Shown one piece after another: positions 1-9,158 of a stretch of 47,788 nucleotides of DNA; the stretch's first letter is position 1; each line of letters opens with the position of its first letter. This stretch comes from Rubrivivax gelatinosus (GTDB lineage Bacteria > Pseudomonadota > Gammaproteobacteria > Burkholderiales > Burkholderiaceae_C): positions 1 through 47,788 of the forward strand of contig NZ_SLXD01000020.1 of the NCBI RefSeq assembly GCF_004340905.1, read 5' to 3'. Below the pieces are notes generated by a model. That model did not search any database and was not told the origin of the DNA. It was given only the letters and a program-made list of their open reading frames with translations. A program made the translations under genes and the position numbers.

Positions 1-143
1 TCGTCCGGCGCACTCGCCGCCACGCCCGCGCCGCTCTGCACCCTGACGGTGTGGCCCTGCGCCTTCAGTTTCTTCGCCGTCTCTGGCGTGACGGCGACAC
101 GCGTCTCGCCCTGCGCCGTCTCCAGCGGCACCCCGATCAGCAT
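1..143 (-). CDS. pntA: NAD(P) transhydrogenase subunit alpha, N-terminal fragment
   Basis: Partial gene running off the left edge; only the first 47 codons are present. The protein begins MLIGVPLETAQGETRVAV and continues with TPETAKKLKAQGHTVRV, the start of the alanine-dehydrogenase/PntA N-terminal domain with its conserved ETR and P-E-T-A-K-K-L signature. PntA binds NAD(H) and works with PntB in the inner membrane to move hydride between NADH and NADP+ at the expense of the proton gradient. The start is fixed by an AGGAG box 6 bases upstream of the ATG at 143. It is divergent from the Nudix gene at 246. Alanine dehydrogenase shares this fold, but the opening residues fit PntA better. Confidence 0.88.
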   Translation of the reverse strand, partial: MLIGVPLETAQGETRVAVTPETAKKLKAQGHTVRVQSGAGVAASAPD

Positions 144-245
144 GGGGATCTCCTAACCTACGTTGGTGAATGGGCCGCCACGCGCGCCTGGTGCCGGCGC
201 CCGGGGGCGTCGGAAGCTACCACAAGTCGTCGCTACGATCCGGCG

Positions 246-740
246 ATGCCGAGCACCCGCTGGACCCCCTTCGTCACCGTCGCCGCCGTCGTCGAGCACG
301 AGGGCCGCTACCTGCTCGTCGAGGAGCAGACCCCCGACGGGCTGCGCCTGAACAACCCGGCCGGACACCTGGAGTGCGGGGAGTCGCCGCTGGAAGCCGT
401 GGTGCGCGAGACGCTGGAAGAGACCACGCGCGCCTTCACGCCCGAGGCGCTGCTGGGGCTGTACCTGTCGCGTTTCGTGCGCCCGGGCGACGACCGCACC
501 TATCTGCGCATCGCCTACGCCGGCCGCGTCGGCGAGCCGCTGCCGGGCCGGACGCTGGACACAGGCATCGTGCGCACGCTGTGGCTGACGGCCGAGGAGA
601 TCCGCGCCCAGGCCACGCGGCTTCGCAGCCCGCTGGCGCTGCAGTGCGTCGAAGACCATCTGGCGGGTCGCCGGCTGCCGTTGGAATCGGTTTACATCCA
701 TCCCAGCCTGTGGAATGAGAACGGTATGAATTTGCGCTAG
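246..740 (+). CDS. Nudix hydrolase (NudJ/YmfB-like)
   Basis: Protein of 164 residues. The Nudix box is visible as G-H-L-E-C-G-E-S-(x7)-R-E-T-L-E-E-T, around residues 39-61, so a Mg2+-dependent pyrophosphohydrolase acting on a nucleoside-diphosphate-linked substrate is expected. The opening (WTPFVTVAAVVEHEGRYLLV) and the closing H-P-S-L-W resemble the NudJ/YmfB group, which hydrolyses thiamine pyrophosphate and nucleoside di/triphosphates in E. coli. In many betaproteobacteria a NudJ-type gene precedes mnmA; here an Aer-like chemoreceptor follows instead. The ATG at 246 is chosen because homology begins there. There is no clear Shine-Dalgarno, but a TACGAT hexamer lies at 234-239. Substrate is not determinable from sequence. 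Confidence 0.87.
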   Translation: MPSTRWTPFVTVAAVVEHEGRYLLVEEQTPDGLRLNNPAGHLECGESPLEAVVRETLEETTRAFTPEALLGLYLSRFVRPGDDRTYLRIAYAGRVGEPLPGRTLDTGIVRTLWLTAEEIRAQATRLRSPLALQCVEDHLAGRRLPLESVYIHPSLWNENGMNLR

Positions 741-864
741 AACAAATCCACAAAAACACAAGCTCAAGCTGGCAAGGTTCGGCGTCGATAGCACCGGGAC
801 AGTGTTGGCCCGACGCAGGCGGACACAAGGCATCCCGTCAACGCCTCGACAACAAAAAGCCAAC

Positions 865-2430
865 ATGCGCCAGAACCTGCCTGTGACGCAGCGTGAACAC
901 CCGTTCCCCGAAGGAACGACGCTGATGTCGATGACCGACCCGCGCGGCAAGATCACCTATGCCAACGCGGCCTTCGTGGCGATCTCCGGCTTCAGCCGCG
1001 AGGAGCTCGTCGGCAAGGCGCACAACATCGTGCGCCACCCGGACGTGCCGCCGGCGGCCTTCGCCGACATGTGGAAGACGCTGAACTCCGGCCAGGCCTG
1101 GACCGGCATCGTCAAGAACCGCCGCAAGAACGGTGACCACTACTGGGTGCGCGCCAATGTCGCGCCCATCGTTCGCGAGGGCCGCATCGTCGGCCACCTG
1201 TCGGTGCGCACGCGGCCGACGGCCGAGGAGATCCAGGGCGCCGAGGCGCTGTACAAGGAGATCCGCGAAGGACGCGCCAAGCACCTCGCGATCGAATGCG
1301 GGCTGCTGGTGCGCACCGGCGTCGGCACGCTGCTGTCGGTCCGACAGCGCATGTCGCTGGCCTGGCGCGTGCGCCTGGGCGTGCTGGTGGCCTCGCTGCC
1401 GGCGGTCGCGGCCGCAGCGGCGGCCGGTGCCTCGGCTCCGGTGGTCGGCGCGGTGGCCGCGGCCGCCGCGGCCGGTGCGCTGGCCGGCGGGCTGTGGCTG
1501 CGCCAGCAGGTCACGCAGCCGATCCGCGTGGCGGCCGAGCAGTCGCTGAAGGTGGCCACCGGCCAGCCGGGCAGCACGCAGCTGCTGGATCGCGCCGACG
1601 ACGTCGGCATGCTGCTGCGCTCGGTGAACCAGTCGGGGCTGAACCTGCGTTCGCTGATCGACGACGTCGCCAACCAGGTCGACGGCCTGGGCAACGCCAG
1701 CCGCGAGATCGCCGCCGGCAACCTGGACCTGTCGCAGCGCACCGAGCAGACCGCCGCCAGCCTGCAGCAGGCCGCCGCGTCGATGCACCAGATGACCGGC
1801 AACGTGCGCCAGACCGCCGACAGCGCCGCCGCCGCGCACGACCTGGCCGCAGAAGCCACCGCCGCCGCGGCGCACGGCGGCCAGGCCGTCGGCCAGATGG
1901 TGGCGACGATGACCGAGATCAGCGGCAGCTCGGCGCGCATCGGCGAGATCGTCGGCGTCATCGACGGCATCGCCTTCCAGACCAACCTGCTGGCGCTGAA
2001 CGCCGCGGTGGAGGCGGCGCGCGCCGGCGAGCAGGGCCGCGGCTTCGCGGTCGTCGCGGCCGAGGTGCGTGCGCTGGCCAAACGTTCGGCCGAAGCCGCG
2101 CGCGAGATCAAACGCCTGATCACCGAGTCGCAGGAGCGTGTCGAGGCCGGCAACCGCCAGGCCGGCGACACCGGCGCCGCGATGGAGCGCCTGGTGCAGC
2201 AGGTGCACCGCGTCGGCGACCTGCTGGCCGAGATCAGCGCCGCGGCACGCGAGCAGAGCGAAGGCATCGGCCAGGTCAACGAGGCCGTCAACGAACTCGA
2301 CCGCTCGACGCAGCAGAACGCCGCGCTCGTCGAGGAGACGGCCGCCGCCGCCGCCAGCCTGCGCCAGCAGGCGGTGGCGCTGTCGGAGGCGGTGGCGGTG
2401 TTCGACCAAGGCTCGGCGGCCCGCGGCTGA
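865..2430 (+). CDS. Aer-like PAS-containing methyl-accepting chemotaxis protein
   Basis: Protein of 521 residues. An N-terminal PAS domain (about residues 10-110; motifs ITYANAAFVAISGFSREEL, NIVRHPDVP, W-T-G-I-V-K-N-R-R-K-N-G-D-H-Y-W) matches the FAD-binding PAS of the redox/aerotaxis sensor Aer. A long Ala/Gly-rich hydrophobic stretch (about 175-215) should form a membrane hairpin, followed by a HAMP-like segment. The cytoplasmic signalling domain carries the MCP hairpin tip (IDGIAFQTNLLALNAAVEAA and GRGFAVVAAEVRALA, about 370-415). There is no periplasmic ligand domain and no C-terminal NWETF-type CheR-binding tail. It would feed a CheA/CheW array not encoded here. The ATG at 865 is preferred to an in-frame codon at 802, where the extra N-terminus is basic and unlike Aer. 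Confidence 0.9.
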   Translation: MRQNLPVTQREHPFPEGTTLMSMTDPRGKITYANAAFVAISGFSREELVGKAHNIVRHPDVPPAAFADMWKTLNSGQAWTGIVKNRRKNGDHYWVRANVAPIVREGRIVGHLSVRTRPTAEEIQGAEALYKEIREGRAKHLAIECGLLVRTGVGTLLSVRQRMSLAWRVRLGVLVASLPAVAAAAAAGASAPVVGAVAAAAAAGALAGGLWLRQQVTQPIRVAAEQSLKVATGQPGSTQLLDRADDVGMLLRSVNQSGLNLRSLIDDVANQVDGLGNASREIAAGNLDLSQRTEQTAASLQQAAASMHQMTGNVRQTADSAAAAHDLAAEATAAAAHGGQAVGQMVATMTEISGSSARIGEIVGVIDGIAFQTNLLALNAAVEAARAGEQGRGFAVVAAEVRALAKRSAEAAREIKRLITESQERVEAGNRQAGDTGAAMERLVQQVHRVGDLLAEISAAAREQSEGIGQVNEAVNELDRSTQQNAALVEETAAAAASLRQQAVALSEAVAVFDQGSAARG

Positions 2431-2488
2431 GGGGCGCGCGCCGCGCCGGCGGCGCGAATAATGGCCGCGTCCTATCGAGGAGGCGGGC

Positions 2489-3445
2489 GTGAACTTCCAG
2501 CAGCTGCGATCGGTGCGCGAGACGGTGCGCCGGGGCTTCAACCTCACCGAGGTGGCGCAGGTGCTGCACACCTCGCAGCCCGGCGTGAGCCGCCAGATCC
2601 GCGAGCTGGAGAGTGAACTCGGCGTCGAGATCTTCGTGCGCGCCGGCAAGCGCCTGACCGGATTGACGGCCCCGGGCGCGACCATCCTGCCGATCGTCGA
2701 ACGCCTGCTGCAGGAGGCGGACAACCTCAAGCGTGCCGGCGACGACTACGCCGCGCAGGGCAAGGGCACGCTGGTCATCGCCGCGACGCACTCGCAGGCC
2801 CGCTACGCGCTGCCCACCGCGGTGCGCGACTTCCGCGCCGCGCACCCCAACGTGCAGCTGCGCCTGCACCAGGGCTCGCCCAAGCAGGTGGCCGAGCTGC
2901 TGCTGGAAGGCGAAGCGGACCTGGGCGTGGCCACCGCGCTGATCGCCCACTACCCCGAGCTGGTCGCGCTGCCCTGCTACCGCTGGACGCACTCGGTGAT
3001 CGTGCCGGCGGGCCACGAGCTGGCGCAGGACGCCGAACGCGGCGTGCCGCTGACGCTGGAGCGGCTGGCCGAGTTCCCGCTGATCACCTACGAACCCGGC
3101 TACACGGGCCGCAGCCAGATCGACGAGGCCTTCACGCAGCGCGGGCTGGTGCTGGACCTGGTGCTGTCGGCGATGGACGCCGACGTCATCAAGACCTACG
3201 CCGAGCTGGGCATGGGCGTGGGCATCATCGCCGCGATGGCCTGGGACGAAGAGCGCGACCCCGGCCTGCGCGCGATCGACGCGCGCCACCTCTTCGCCAC
3301 CAACATGACGCACGTCGGCCTGCGCCGCGGCGCCTACCTGCGCGACTACGTCTACGACTTCATCCGCACCTTCGCGGCGCCGCTGGACCGGGCGCTGGTG
3401 GACCGGGCCTTGGCGGCTCCTGCGGGGGCGGTGGTCGAGCCCTGA
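2489..3445 (+). CDS. cysB: CysB/Cbl-type LysR-family transcriptional regulator
   Basis: LysR regulator of 318 residues. The opening NFQQLRSVRETVRRGFNLTE and the helix-turn-helix VAQVLHTSQPGVSRQIRELE are characteristic of the CysB/Cbl branch, which activates sulfate transport and assimilation in response to acetylserine and sulfur starvation. The co-inducer domain contains the T-H-S-Q-A-R-Y-A-L segment (about residue 100), which lines the sulfate/acetylserine pocket in CysB, and I-T-Y-E-P-G-Y-T-G. Translation starts at GTG 2489, with a strong GAGGAGG box 7 bases upstream. The target operon (sbp-cysTWA) lies downstream on the opposite strand. In related genomes the regulator is usually last in that operon and co-directional. 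CysB versus the paralogue Cbl cannot be separated with certainty. Confidence 0.88.
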   Translation: MNFQQLRSVRETVRRGFNLTEVAQVLHTSQPGVSRQIRELESELGVEIFVRAGKRLTGLTAPGATILPIVERLLQEADNLKRAGDDYAAQGKGTLVIAATHSQARYALPTAVRDFRAAHPNVQLRLHQGSPKQVAELLLEGEADLGVATALIAHYPELVALPCYRWTHSVIVPAGHELAQDAERGVPLTLERLAEFPLITYEPGYTGRSQIDEAFTQRGLVLDLVLSAMDADVIKTYAELGMGVGIIAAMAWDEERDPGLRAIDARHLFATNMTHVGLRRGAYLRDYVYDFIRTFAAPLDRALVDRALAAPAGAVVEP

Positions 3446-3742
3446 TCGGCCGCGGCGCCTCGACCGAACGCTCGACGCCGGCCGTTCCGGCGCACGACCC
3501 GTCGCCGCAACAGTCGGCGACGGCGCAGTCGCCGACATCTCGTTCGTGATCCGCGCAACGAATTCCGTTCAGCCGAATTAGGTCGCATTGAGGATGAACT
3601 TCGCTAACGGTCTGTGCAAGTCGCGCCACCTGGAGAACCATCGGCCCCGATTCCCGGGGCCGAACACGCACCTGTGTGCGGCCACGCAGGATGAGAGCGC
3701 TACGATCGAATGGCTTTGATAACAGGACTCAGGGAGAACGAG
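3446..3742. other. Intergenic region with nested inverted repeats
   Basis: About 300 bases without a credible gene, visibly less GC-rich than its neighbours from 3545 onward. It holds a perfect 9-bp inverted repeat, GTCGGCGAC (3513-3521) and GTCGCCGAC (3528-3536). A second overlapping 7-bp repeat (3501-3507 with 3515-3521) could compete with it. No T-tract follows, so this is at best a weak terminator for the LysR gene. An AGGGAG box (3731-3736) just ahead of the lipoprotein start at 3743 serves that gene. Confidence 0.4.
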
Positions 3743-4636
3743 ATGAGAATTGGCCAAACACCCCGCTCGAAGGCCGAACGGCCGCTGCGCGCATTGGCCG
3801 GCGCAGCGTTCGTCGGTGTGCTCGCGGCTTGCGGCGGCGGGGTCGTGGACGACAACGACGGCGAGGCGGATCACCTCGTTTGTGCGACGGGCTGCAAACC
3901 GTCCAGTTCGCTCGCCTCGAACGAAATCCGGGCGTACTTCGCGGTCCTCGACGATGGCTCCAGCGTTCAGGCGCAGGCCGGTTTCAGCGCCGGCAGCGAC
4001 CCGCGTTTCAACGTCGAGATCGACGGCAACGACCGCCTGCAACTGGTCACGCCCAAGGGAACGCAGGACTTCCACATCCCGGCCGGAAACGTCGCGACCG
4101 TCATTGGGGACGCGCTGCTCACGCTCATCACCGGGGCCAAGCCCTATGTGTCCAAGATCGATCCGCCGTCGGCCGCGACGCCGTTGCGCTTCGAGTTCGT
4201 CCGCGGCACGACGACGTTGGTCTCCTCGGTGGAGCTCCCGGCGCCCTTCAAGATCCTGAGCCCCGCGTCGCGCTCGACGCTGCCCCTGGCGCAGCGCACG
4301 CTGCCCATCCGCTTGAGCGCCACGGAGGTGGGCTGGTCGCACTACACCAGCATCGACTGCACCGACGTCAACGGCAACAAGGGCAGCGGCACTCCAGGGT
4401 TGGACGTGGTGGCGGGCAGCTTCACCCGCGACTCGTCCGGCGTGTCCTACTCGCTGGATCTGGGCGCAGCGATCGACGGACTCAGCTACTCCACCGTCCA
4501 TCCCCGGGGCGCGGTGGCACGCTGCGACGTCGACCTCCAGGTGGTCGTGCTGCGGCAGGGTCTGACCGACCCGGCGTTCGCCTCGGCCCAGGTCTACGGG
4601 AAGCAGGCCCGGTCGATCTCGATCGCGCTGCGATAA
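3743..4636 (+). CDS. Predicted lipoprotein of unknown function
   Basis: Protein of 297 residues. The N-terminus is basic, then hydrophobic (RALAGAAFVGVLAAC), ending in a lipobox L-A-A-C at Cys30 followed by GGG, so it should be lipid-anchored. Two Cys (CATGC, about residues 52-56) and later single Cys residues could form disulfides. The mature part is rich in Ser, Thr, Asp and Gly with short hydrophobic beta-like strands; I recognise no domain. The ATG at 3743 is chosen for the AGGGAG box upstream and because it gives a standard signal peptide. It sits between the CysB-type regulator and the convergent cysA, where related genomes normally have nothing, so it may be a recent insertion. No function is proposed. 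Confidence 0.75.
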   Translation: MRIGQTPRSKAERPLRALAGAAFVGVLAACGGGVVDDNDGEADHLVCATGCKPSSSLASNEIRAYFAVLDDGSSVQAQAGFSAGSDPRFNVEIDGNDRLQLVTPKGTQDFHIPAGNVATVIGDALLTLITGAKPYVSKIDPPSAATPLRFEFVRGTTTLVSSVELPAPFKILSPASRSTLPLAQRTLPIRLSATEVGWSHYTSIDCTDVNGNKGSGTPGLDVVAGSFTRDSSGVSYSLDLGAAIDGLSYSTVHPRGAVARCDVDLQVVVLRQGLTDPAFASAQVYGKQARSISIALR

Positions 4637-4924
4637 CGAGGTCCCGGTCCGGGACATCCGCTGGGGCACGCGGGCATGCACTTCGAGGGCAAGCGGGCGC
4701 GCAGGGTCCAGCCCATCGTGCCGCGCCGGGAACCGGCGCGTGTGCGCCGACCGGGCCCCGCTTCGTGGGGCAGGGCCACGCTGTTCGTGGTCCCACCTTC
4801 CTGCTGCTCCACCTGGGCCTCTCGGTGTTCTGGGCGACGGTGGCGCTGAACGTCGCGGCTGTGCTGGTGCTCGGATCCCCGCTCGGAGCGGCGCTCGTCG
4901 GCGCCGCGGTTGAACGCCGCCGGC
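4637..4924. other. Gap between lipoprotein gene and cysA; possible gene remnant
   Basis: About 290 bases with no intact gene. A run of hydrophobic codons on the plus strand (4798-4900, reading FLLLHLGLSVFWATVALNVA and on) looks like one or two membrane helices. It has no start codon with a ribosome site in its own frame. A start-like ATG with a short basic reading frame (4676 onward) lies one frame away and would join it only through a frameshift near 4790. This could be decayed membrane-protein sequence or chance coding in GC-rich DNA. No terminator hairpin with a T-tract was seen for either flanking gene. Confidence 0.25.
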
Positions 4925-5933
<1,009 letters not shown>

Positions 5934-5944
<11 letters not shown>

Positions 5945-6872
5945 CGGCAGCTCCCTTCAACGTCGCCTTCACGCGCTGCTCGACGACGTACTTCAACACC
6001 AGGGTGACGAGCGCCAGCGCCGCCAGCAGCGACGCCACCGCGAAGGCCGCGGCGAACTGGTACTCGTTGTAGAGGATCTCGATGTGCAGCGGCATCGTGT
6101 TCGTCTCGCCGCGGATGTGGCCGCTGACGACGCTGACCGCGCCGAACTCGCCCATCGCGCGTGCGTTGCAGAGGATCACGCCGTACAGCAGCGCCCACTT
6201 CACGTTGGGCAGCGTCACGCGGCGGAAGATCTGCCAGCCGCCGGCACCCAGCACCCGCGCCGCTTCCTCCTGCTCGACGCCCTGGGCCTGCATCAGCGGG
6301 ATCAGCTCGCGTGCGATGAACGGGAAGGTGACGAAGATCGTCGCCAGCACGATGCCCGGTACCGCGAACACGACCTTCAGGTCATGGTCGCGCAGCCACT
6401 CGCCGAACCAGCCCTGCATGCCGAAGACGAGCACGAAGACGAGGCCGGCGATCACCGGACTGACCGAGAACGGCAGATCGATCAAGGTCAGCAGCACGCT
6501 CTTGCCGCGGAAGTCGAACTTGGCGATGCACCAGGCCGCGGCGACGCCGAAGACCAGGTTCAGCGGCACGCTGATCAGCGCCGCCACCAGCGTCAGCTGG
6601 ATCGCCGACAGCGCGTCGGGCTCGACGATGGCCGCGAGGTAGACCGCCCAGCCGCGCTTCAGGCCCTCGTGGAAGACGGTGGCCAGCGGCACGAACAGGA
6701 ACAGCGTCAGGAAGGCAAGCGCGACGCCGATCAGCAGCCGCCGCACCCAGGCCGGCTCCTCGGTGGCGCCGAGCCGGCGCGGCAGCGCCACGGCTTTGGG
6801 CCAGGGCTCGGTCTTGCGGCGCACGGCTGCGCGCCAGCCGCCACGCAGCCGGGTCGCCGTCGTCGTGTTCAC
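5934..6872 (-). CDS. cysW: Sulfate ABC importer permease CysW
   Basis: Inner-membrane permease of 312 residues with about six membrane helices. The ABC-permease EAA loop is seen as QEEAARVLGAGGWQIFRRVTLP, contacting CysA. The segment NARAMGEFGAVSVVSGHIRG is a CysW hallmark. The N-terminus (about 45 residues before the first helix) is longer and more basic than in E. coli CysW. The reading frame stays open far upstream, so the start is uncertain: GTG at 6872 is chosen because AAGGG lies 8 bases before it and it follows the cysT stop by 68 bases. A GTG at 6881 is the alternative. It overlaps cysA by 11 bases. Confidence 0.93.
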
Positions 6873-6942
6873 TGTGGGCACCCTTCGGCCTGCGGCCGGT
6901 CCCGCCAGGCGGGAATGAGCCCCGGACAAGTCCTGTGGGCTC
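6873..6942 (-). repeat. Stable hairpins in the cysT-cysW intercistronic gap
   Basis: The 68-base gap holds an inverted repeat, GAGCCC (6917-6922) with GGGCTC (6937-6942), enclosing an inner GGAC-AA-GTCC. It overlaps the cysT stop codon. A second short repeat, CCCGCC-AG-GCGGG, lies at 6901-6913. Neither is followed by a T-tract. They could stabilise the upstream message or slow ribosomes or polymerase inside the operon; this role is inference. Confidence 0.4.
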
Positions 6943-7777
6943 ATACGCCCCCCTGGCGCTTGCGCGCCCAGGCCTGCAGCGCGTTGATCACCAGCAGCAG
7001 CGCGAACGAGGTCACCAGCATGACGACGGCGACCGCGGTCGCGCCGGCGTAGTCGTACTGCTCGAGCTTGGTGATGATGATCAGCGGCGTGATCTCGCTG
7101 ACCATCGGCATGTTGCCGGCGATGAAGATCACCGAGCCGTATTCGCCCAGCGCCCGCGCGAAGGCGAGCGCGAAGCCGGTCAGCAGCGCCGGCATCACGA
7201 TCGGCAGCACCACCTTCGTCACCGTCTGCAGCCGCGTCGCGCCCAGCGTCGCGGCGGCTTCCTCGAACTCGCGGTTCACGTCCTCCAGCACCGGCTGCAC
7301 CGTGCGCACGACGAAGGGCAGGCCGATGAAGACCAGCGCGACGAAGACCCCGACCGGCGTGAACGCCACCTTGAACGGCAGCCACTGGCCGATGGCGCCG
7401 TTCTGGGCGTAGATCGCCGTCAGCGCGATGCCGGCCACCGCCGTGGGCAGCGCGAACGGCAGGTCCACGAGCGCATCGACGAAACGCCGGCCCGGGAAGC
7501 GGTAGCGCACCAGCACCCAGGCGACAAGCAGGCCGAAGACGGCGTTCAGCAGCGCCGCGGCGAACGAGGCGCCAAAGGTCAGCCGGTAGGAGGCGACGAC
7601 GCGCGGGGACATCGTCGCGGCGACAAACCCCTCCCAGGTCAGCGTCGCCGTCTTCAGGAACGCGGCCGACAGCGGCACGAGCACGATCAGGCAGACGTAG
7701 AGCACGACGAACCCGAACGCGAGATCGAAACCCGGCAGGACGGTGTGGCGGCGCAGCAGCGCGCGGGAAAACGGCAT
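6941..7777 (-). CDS. cysT: Sulfate ABC importer permease CysT (CysU)
   Basis: Inner-membrane permease of 278 residues with about six hydrophobic helices. The opening (HTVLPGFDLAFGFVVLYVCL) and the pore/coupling motifs DLPFALPTAVAGI and EEAAATLGATRLQTV place it in the CysT family, which pairs with CysW to form the sulfate channel. The ATG at 7777 has a GGAGG box 4-8 bases upstream; an in-frame codon at 7870 would add 31 non-conserved residues. The order sbp-cysT-cysW-cysA is the standard sulfate importer arrangement. Confidence 0.95.
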   Translation of the reverse strand: MPFSRALLRRHTVLPGFDLAFGFVVLYVCLIVLVPLSAAFLKTATLTWEGFVAATMSPRVVASYRLTFGASFAAALLNAVFGLLVAWVLVRYRFPGRRFVDALVDLPFALPTAVAGIALTAIYAQNGAIGQWLPFKVAFTPVGVFVALVFIGLPFVVRTVQPVLEDVNREFEEAAATLGATRLQTVTKVVLPIVMPALLTGFALAFARALGEYGSVIFIAGNMPMVSEITPLIIITKLEQYDYAGATAVAVVMLVTSFALLLVINALQAWARKRQGGV

Positions 7778-7953
7778 CAGGCCTCCACGCGCCGTGCCGT
7801 GTGCACGCGCTTCATCGGTTTGCTCATGGGAAAGGGCGGTTAACGAAGCTGAACGCATCGTAGGCAGCACCTGCGGGCCGCCTACGAAGCGTTTCGAGGA
7901 TCGTTATGCGGCCGGCGTCTGTCCCCGCGGATGAGGGCGCCGGCCCGCGGGGC

Positions 7954-8967
7954 TCACTTGCGGGCGTAGACCTGGTCGAAGGTGCCGCCGTCGGCGAAGT
8001 GGATCTGCTGCGCCTTGGCCCAGCCGCCGAACACCTGGTCGATCGTGAACAGGTTGACCTTGGGGAACTGGCTCGCGTACTTGGCCGCGGCCTTCGGGTC
8101 GGTCGGGCGGTAGTAGTTCTGGCCGGCGATGTCCTGGCCTTCGGGCGAGTACAGGTACTCGAGGTAGGCCTGGGCGACGGCACGCGTGCCCTTCTTGTCG
8201 ACGACCTTGTCGACCACCGCCACCGGCGGCTCGGCCAGGATGGACAGCGAGGGCGCGACGATGTCGAACTTGTCCGGACCGAGTTCCTTGAGCGCCAGCA
8301 GCGCCTCGTTCTCCCAGGCCAGCAGCACGTCGCCGACGCCGCGTTCGACGAAGGTCGTGGTCGAGCCGCGTGCGCCGCTGTCGAGCACCGGCACGTTCGC
8401 GAGGATCTTGCCGACGAACTCCTTGGCCTTGGCCTCGGAGCCGTACTTCTTCTGCGCGTAGCCCCAGGCGGCGAGGTAGTTCCAGCGTGCGCCGCCGGAG
8501 GTCTTGGGGTTGGGCGTGATCACCGCGATGCCGGGTTTGATCAGGTCGTCCCAGTCCTTGATGCCCTTCGGGTTGCCCTTGCGCACCAGGAACACGATGG
8601 TCGAGGTGTAGGGCGAGCTGTTGTGCTTCAGGCGCTTCTGCCAGTCCGGCGGCAGCAGCCTGGCGCGCGCGCCGATCTCGTCGATGTCGTAGGCCAGCGC
8701 CAGCGTGACGACGTCGGCTTCCAGCCCGTCGATGACCGAACGCGCCTGCTTGCCCGAACCGCCGTGCGACTGCTTGATCGTCACGTTGTCGCCGGTCTTG
8801 CCCTTCCAGTAGGTCGCGAACGCCTTGTTGTAGTCCTGGTAGAGCTCGCGCGTCGGGTCGTAGGAGACGTTCAGCAGCGTCACGTCCTTGGCCCAGGCGC
8901 CGGCGGAAGCGACGGCGAGCGTGGCGGCAGCCAGCGTGGCGCGCCAGGAGAAGCGGGTGGTGTTCAT
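7954..8967 (-). CDS. sbp: Periplasmic sulfate-binding protein
   Basis: Protein of 337 residues, normal for Sbp/CysP. Signal peptide ATLAAATLAVASAGAWA with likely cleavage before Lys27-Asp28; the mature protein starts KDVTLLNVSYDPTRELY, the family hallmark. SHGGSGKQARSV and the segments around PKTSGGARWNYLAAWGYA supply the backbone and Ser/Trp contacts that bind sulfate in the Salmonella protein. It captures sulfate in the periplasm and hands it to CysT/CysW. First gene of the operon; 176 bases separate it from cysT. The region upstream (8968-9100) is locally AT-richer, with GCGAATAAGG near 9042-9051 on this strand. It is the likely promoter and CysB-binding region, though I could not define boxes. 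Confidence 0.95.
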   Translation of the reverse strand: MNTTRFSWRATLAAATLAVASAGAWAKDVTLLNVSYDPTRELYQDYNKAFATYWKGKTGDNVTIKQSHGGSGKQARSVIDGLEADVVTLALAYDIDEIGARARLLPPDWQKRLKHNSSPYTSTIVFLVRKGNPKGIKDWDDLIKPGIAVITPNPKTSGGARWNYLAAWGYAQKKYGSEAKAKEFVGKILANVPVLDSGARGSTTTFVERGVGDVLLAWENEALLALKELGPDKFDIVAPSLSILAEPPVAVVDKVVDKKGTRAVAQAYLEYLYSPEGQDIAGQNYYRPTDPKAAAKYASQFPKVNLFTIDQVFGGWAKAQQIHFADGGTFDQVYARK

Positions 8968-9158
8968 GCGGGATCAGTTCGGTCGGGGATGCGATGCATG
9001 CTAGGAACGAGGAAGCGAGCGAAGAACGAATGAAATCGCCGATCCTTATTCGCTTTGCGCCCATGGCCCGCCGGCACATCGCTTGCGCCGCGTGAAGCGA
9101 GGCCGGGCGGCGGGCGGCTATGCTCGGCCGCCATGCCCCGCCCTCACTCCGGCCCACG

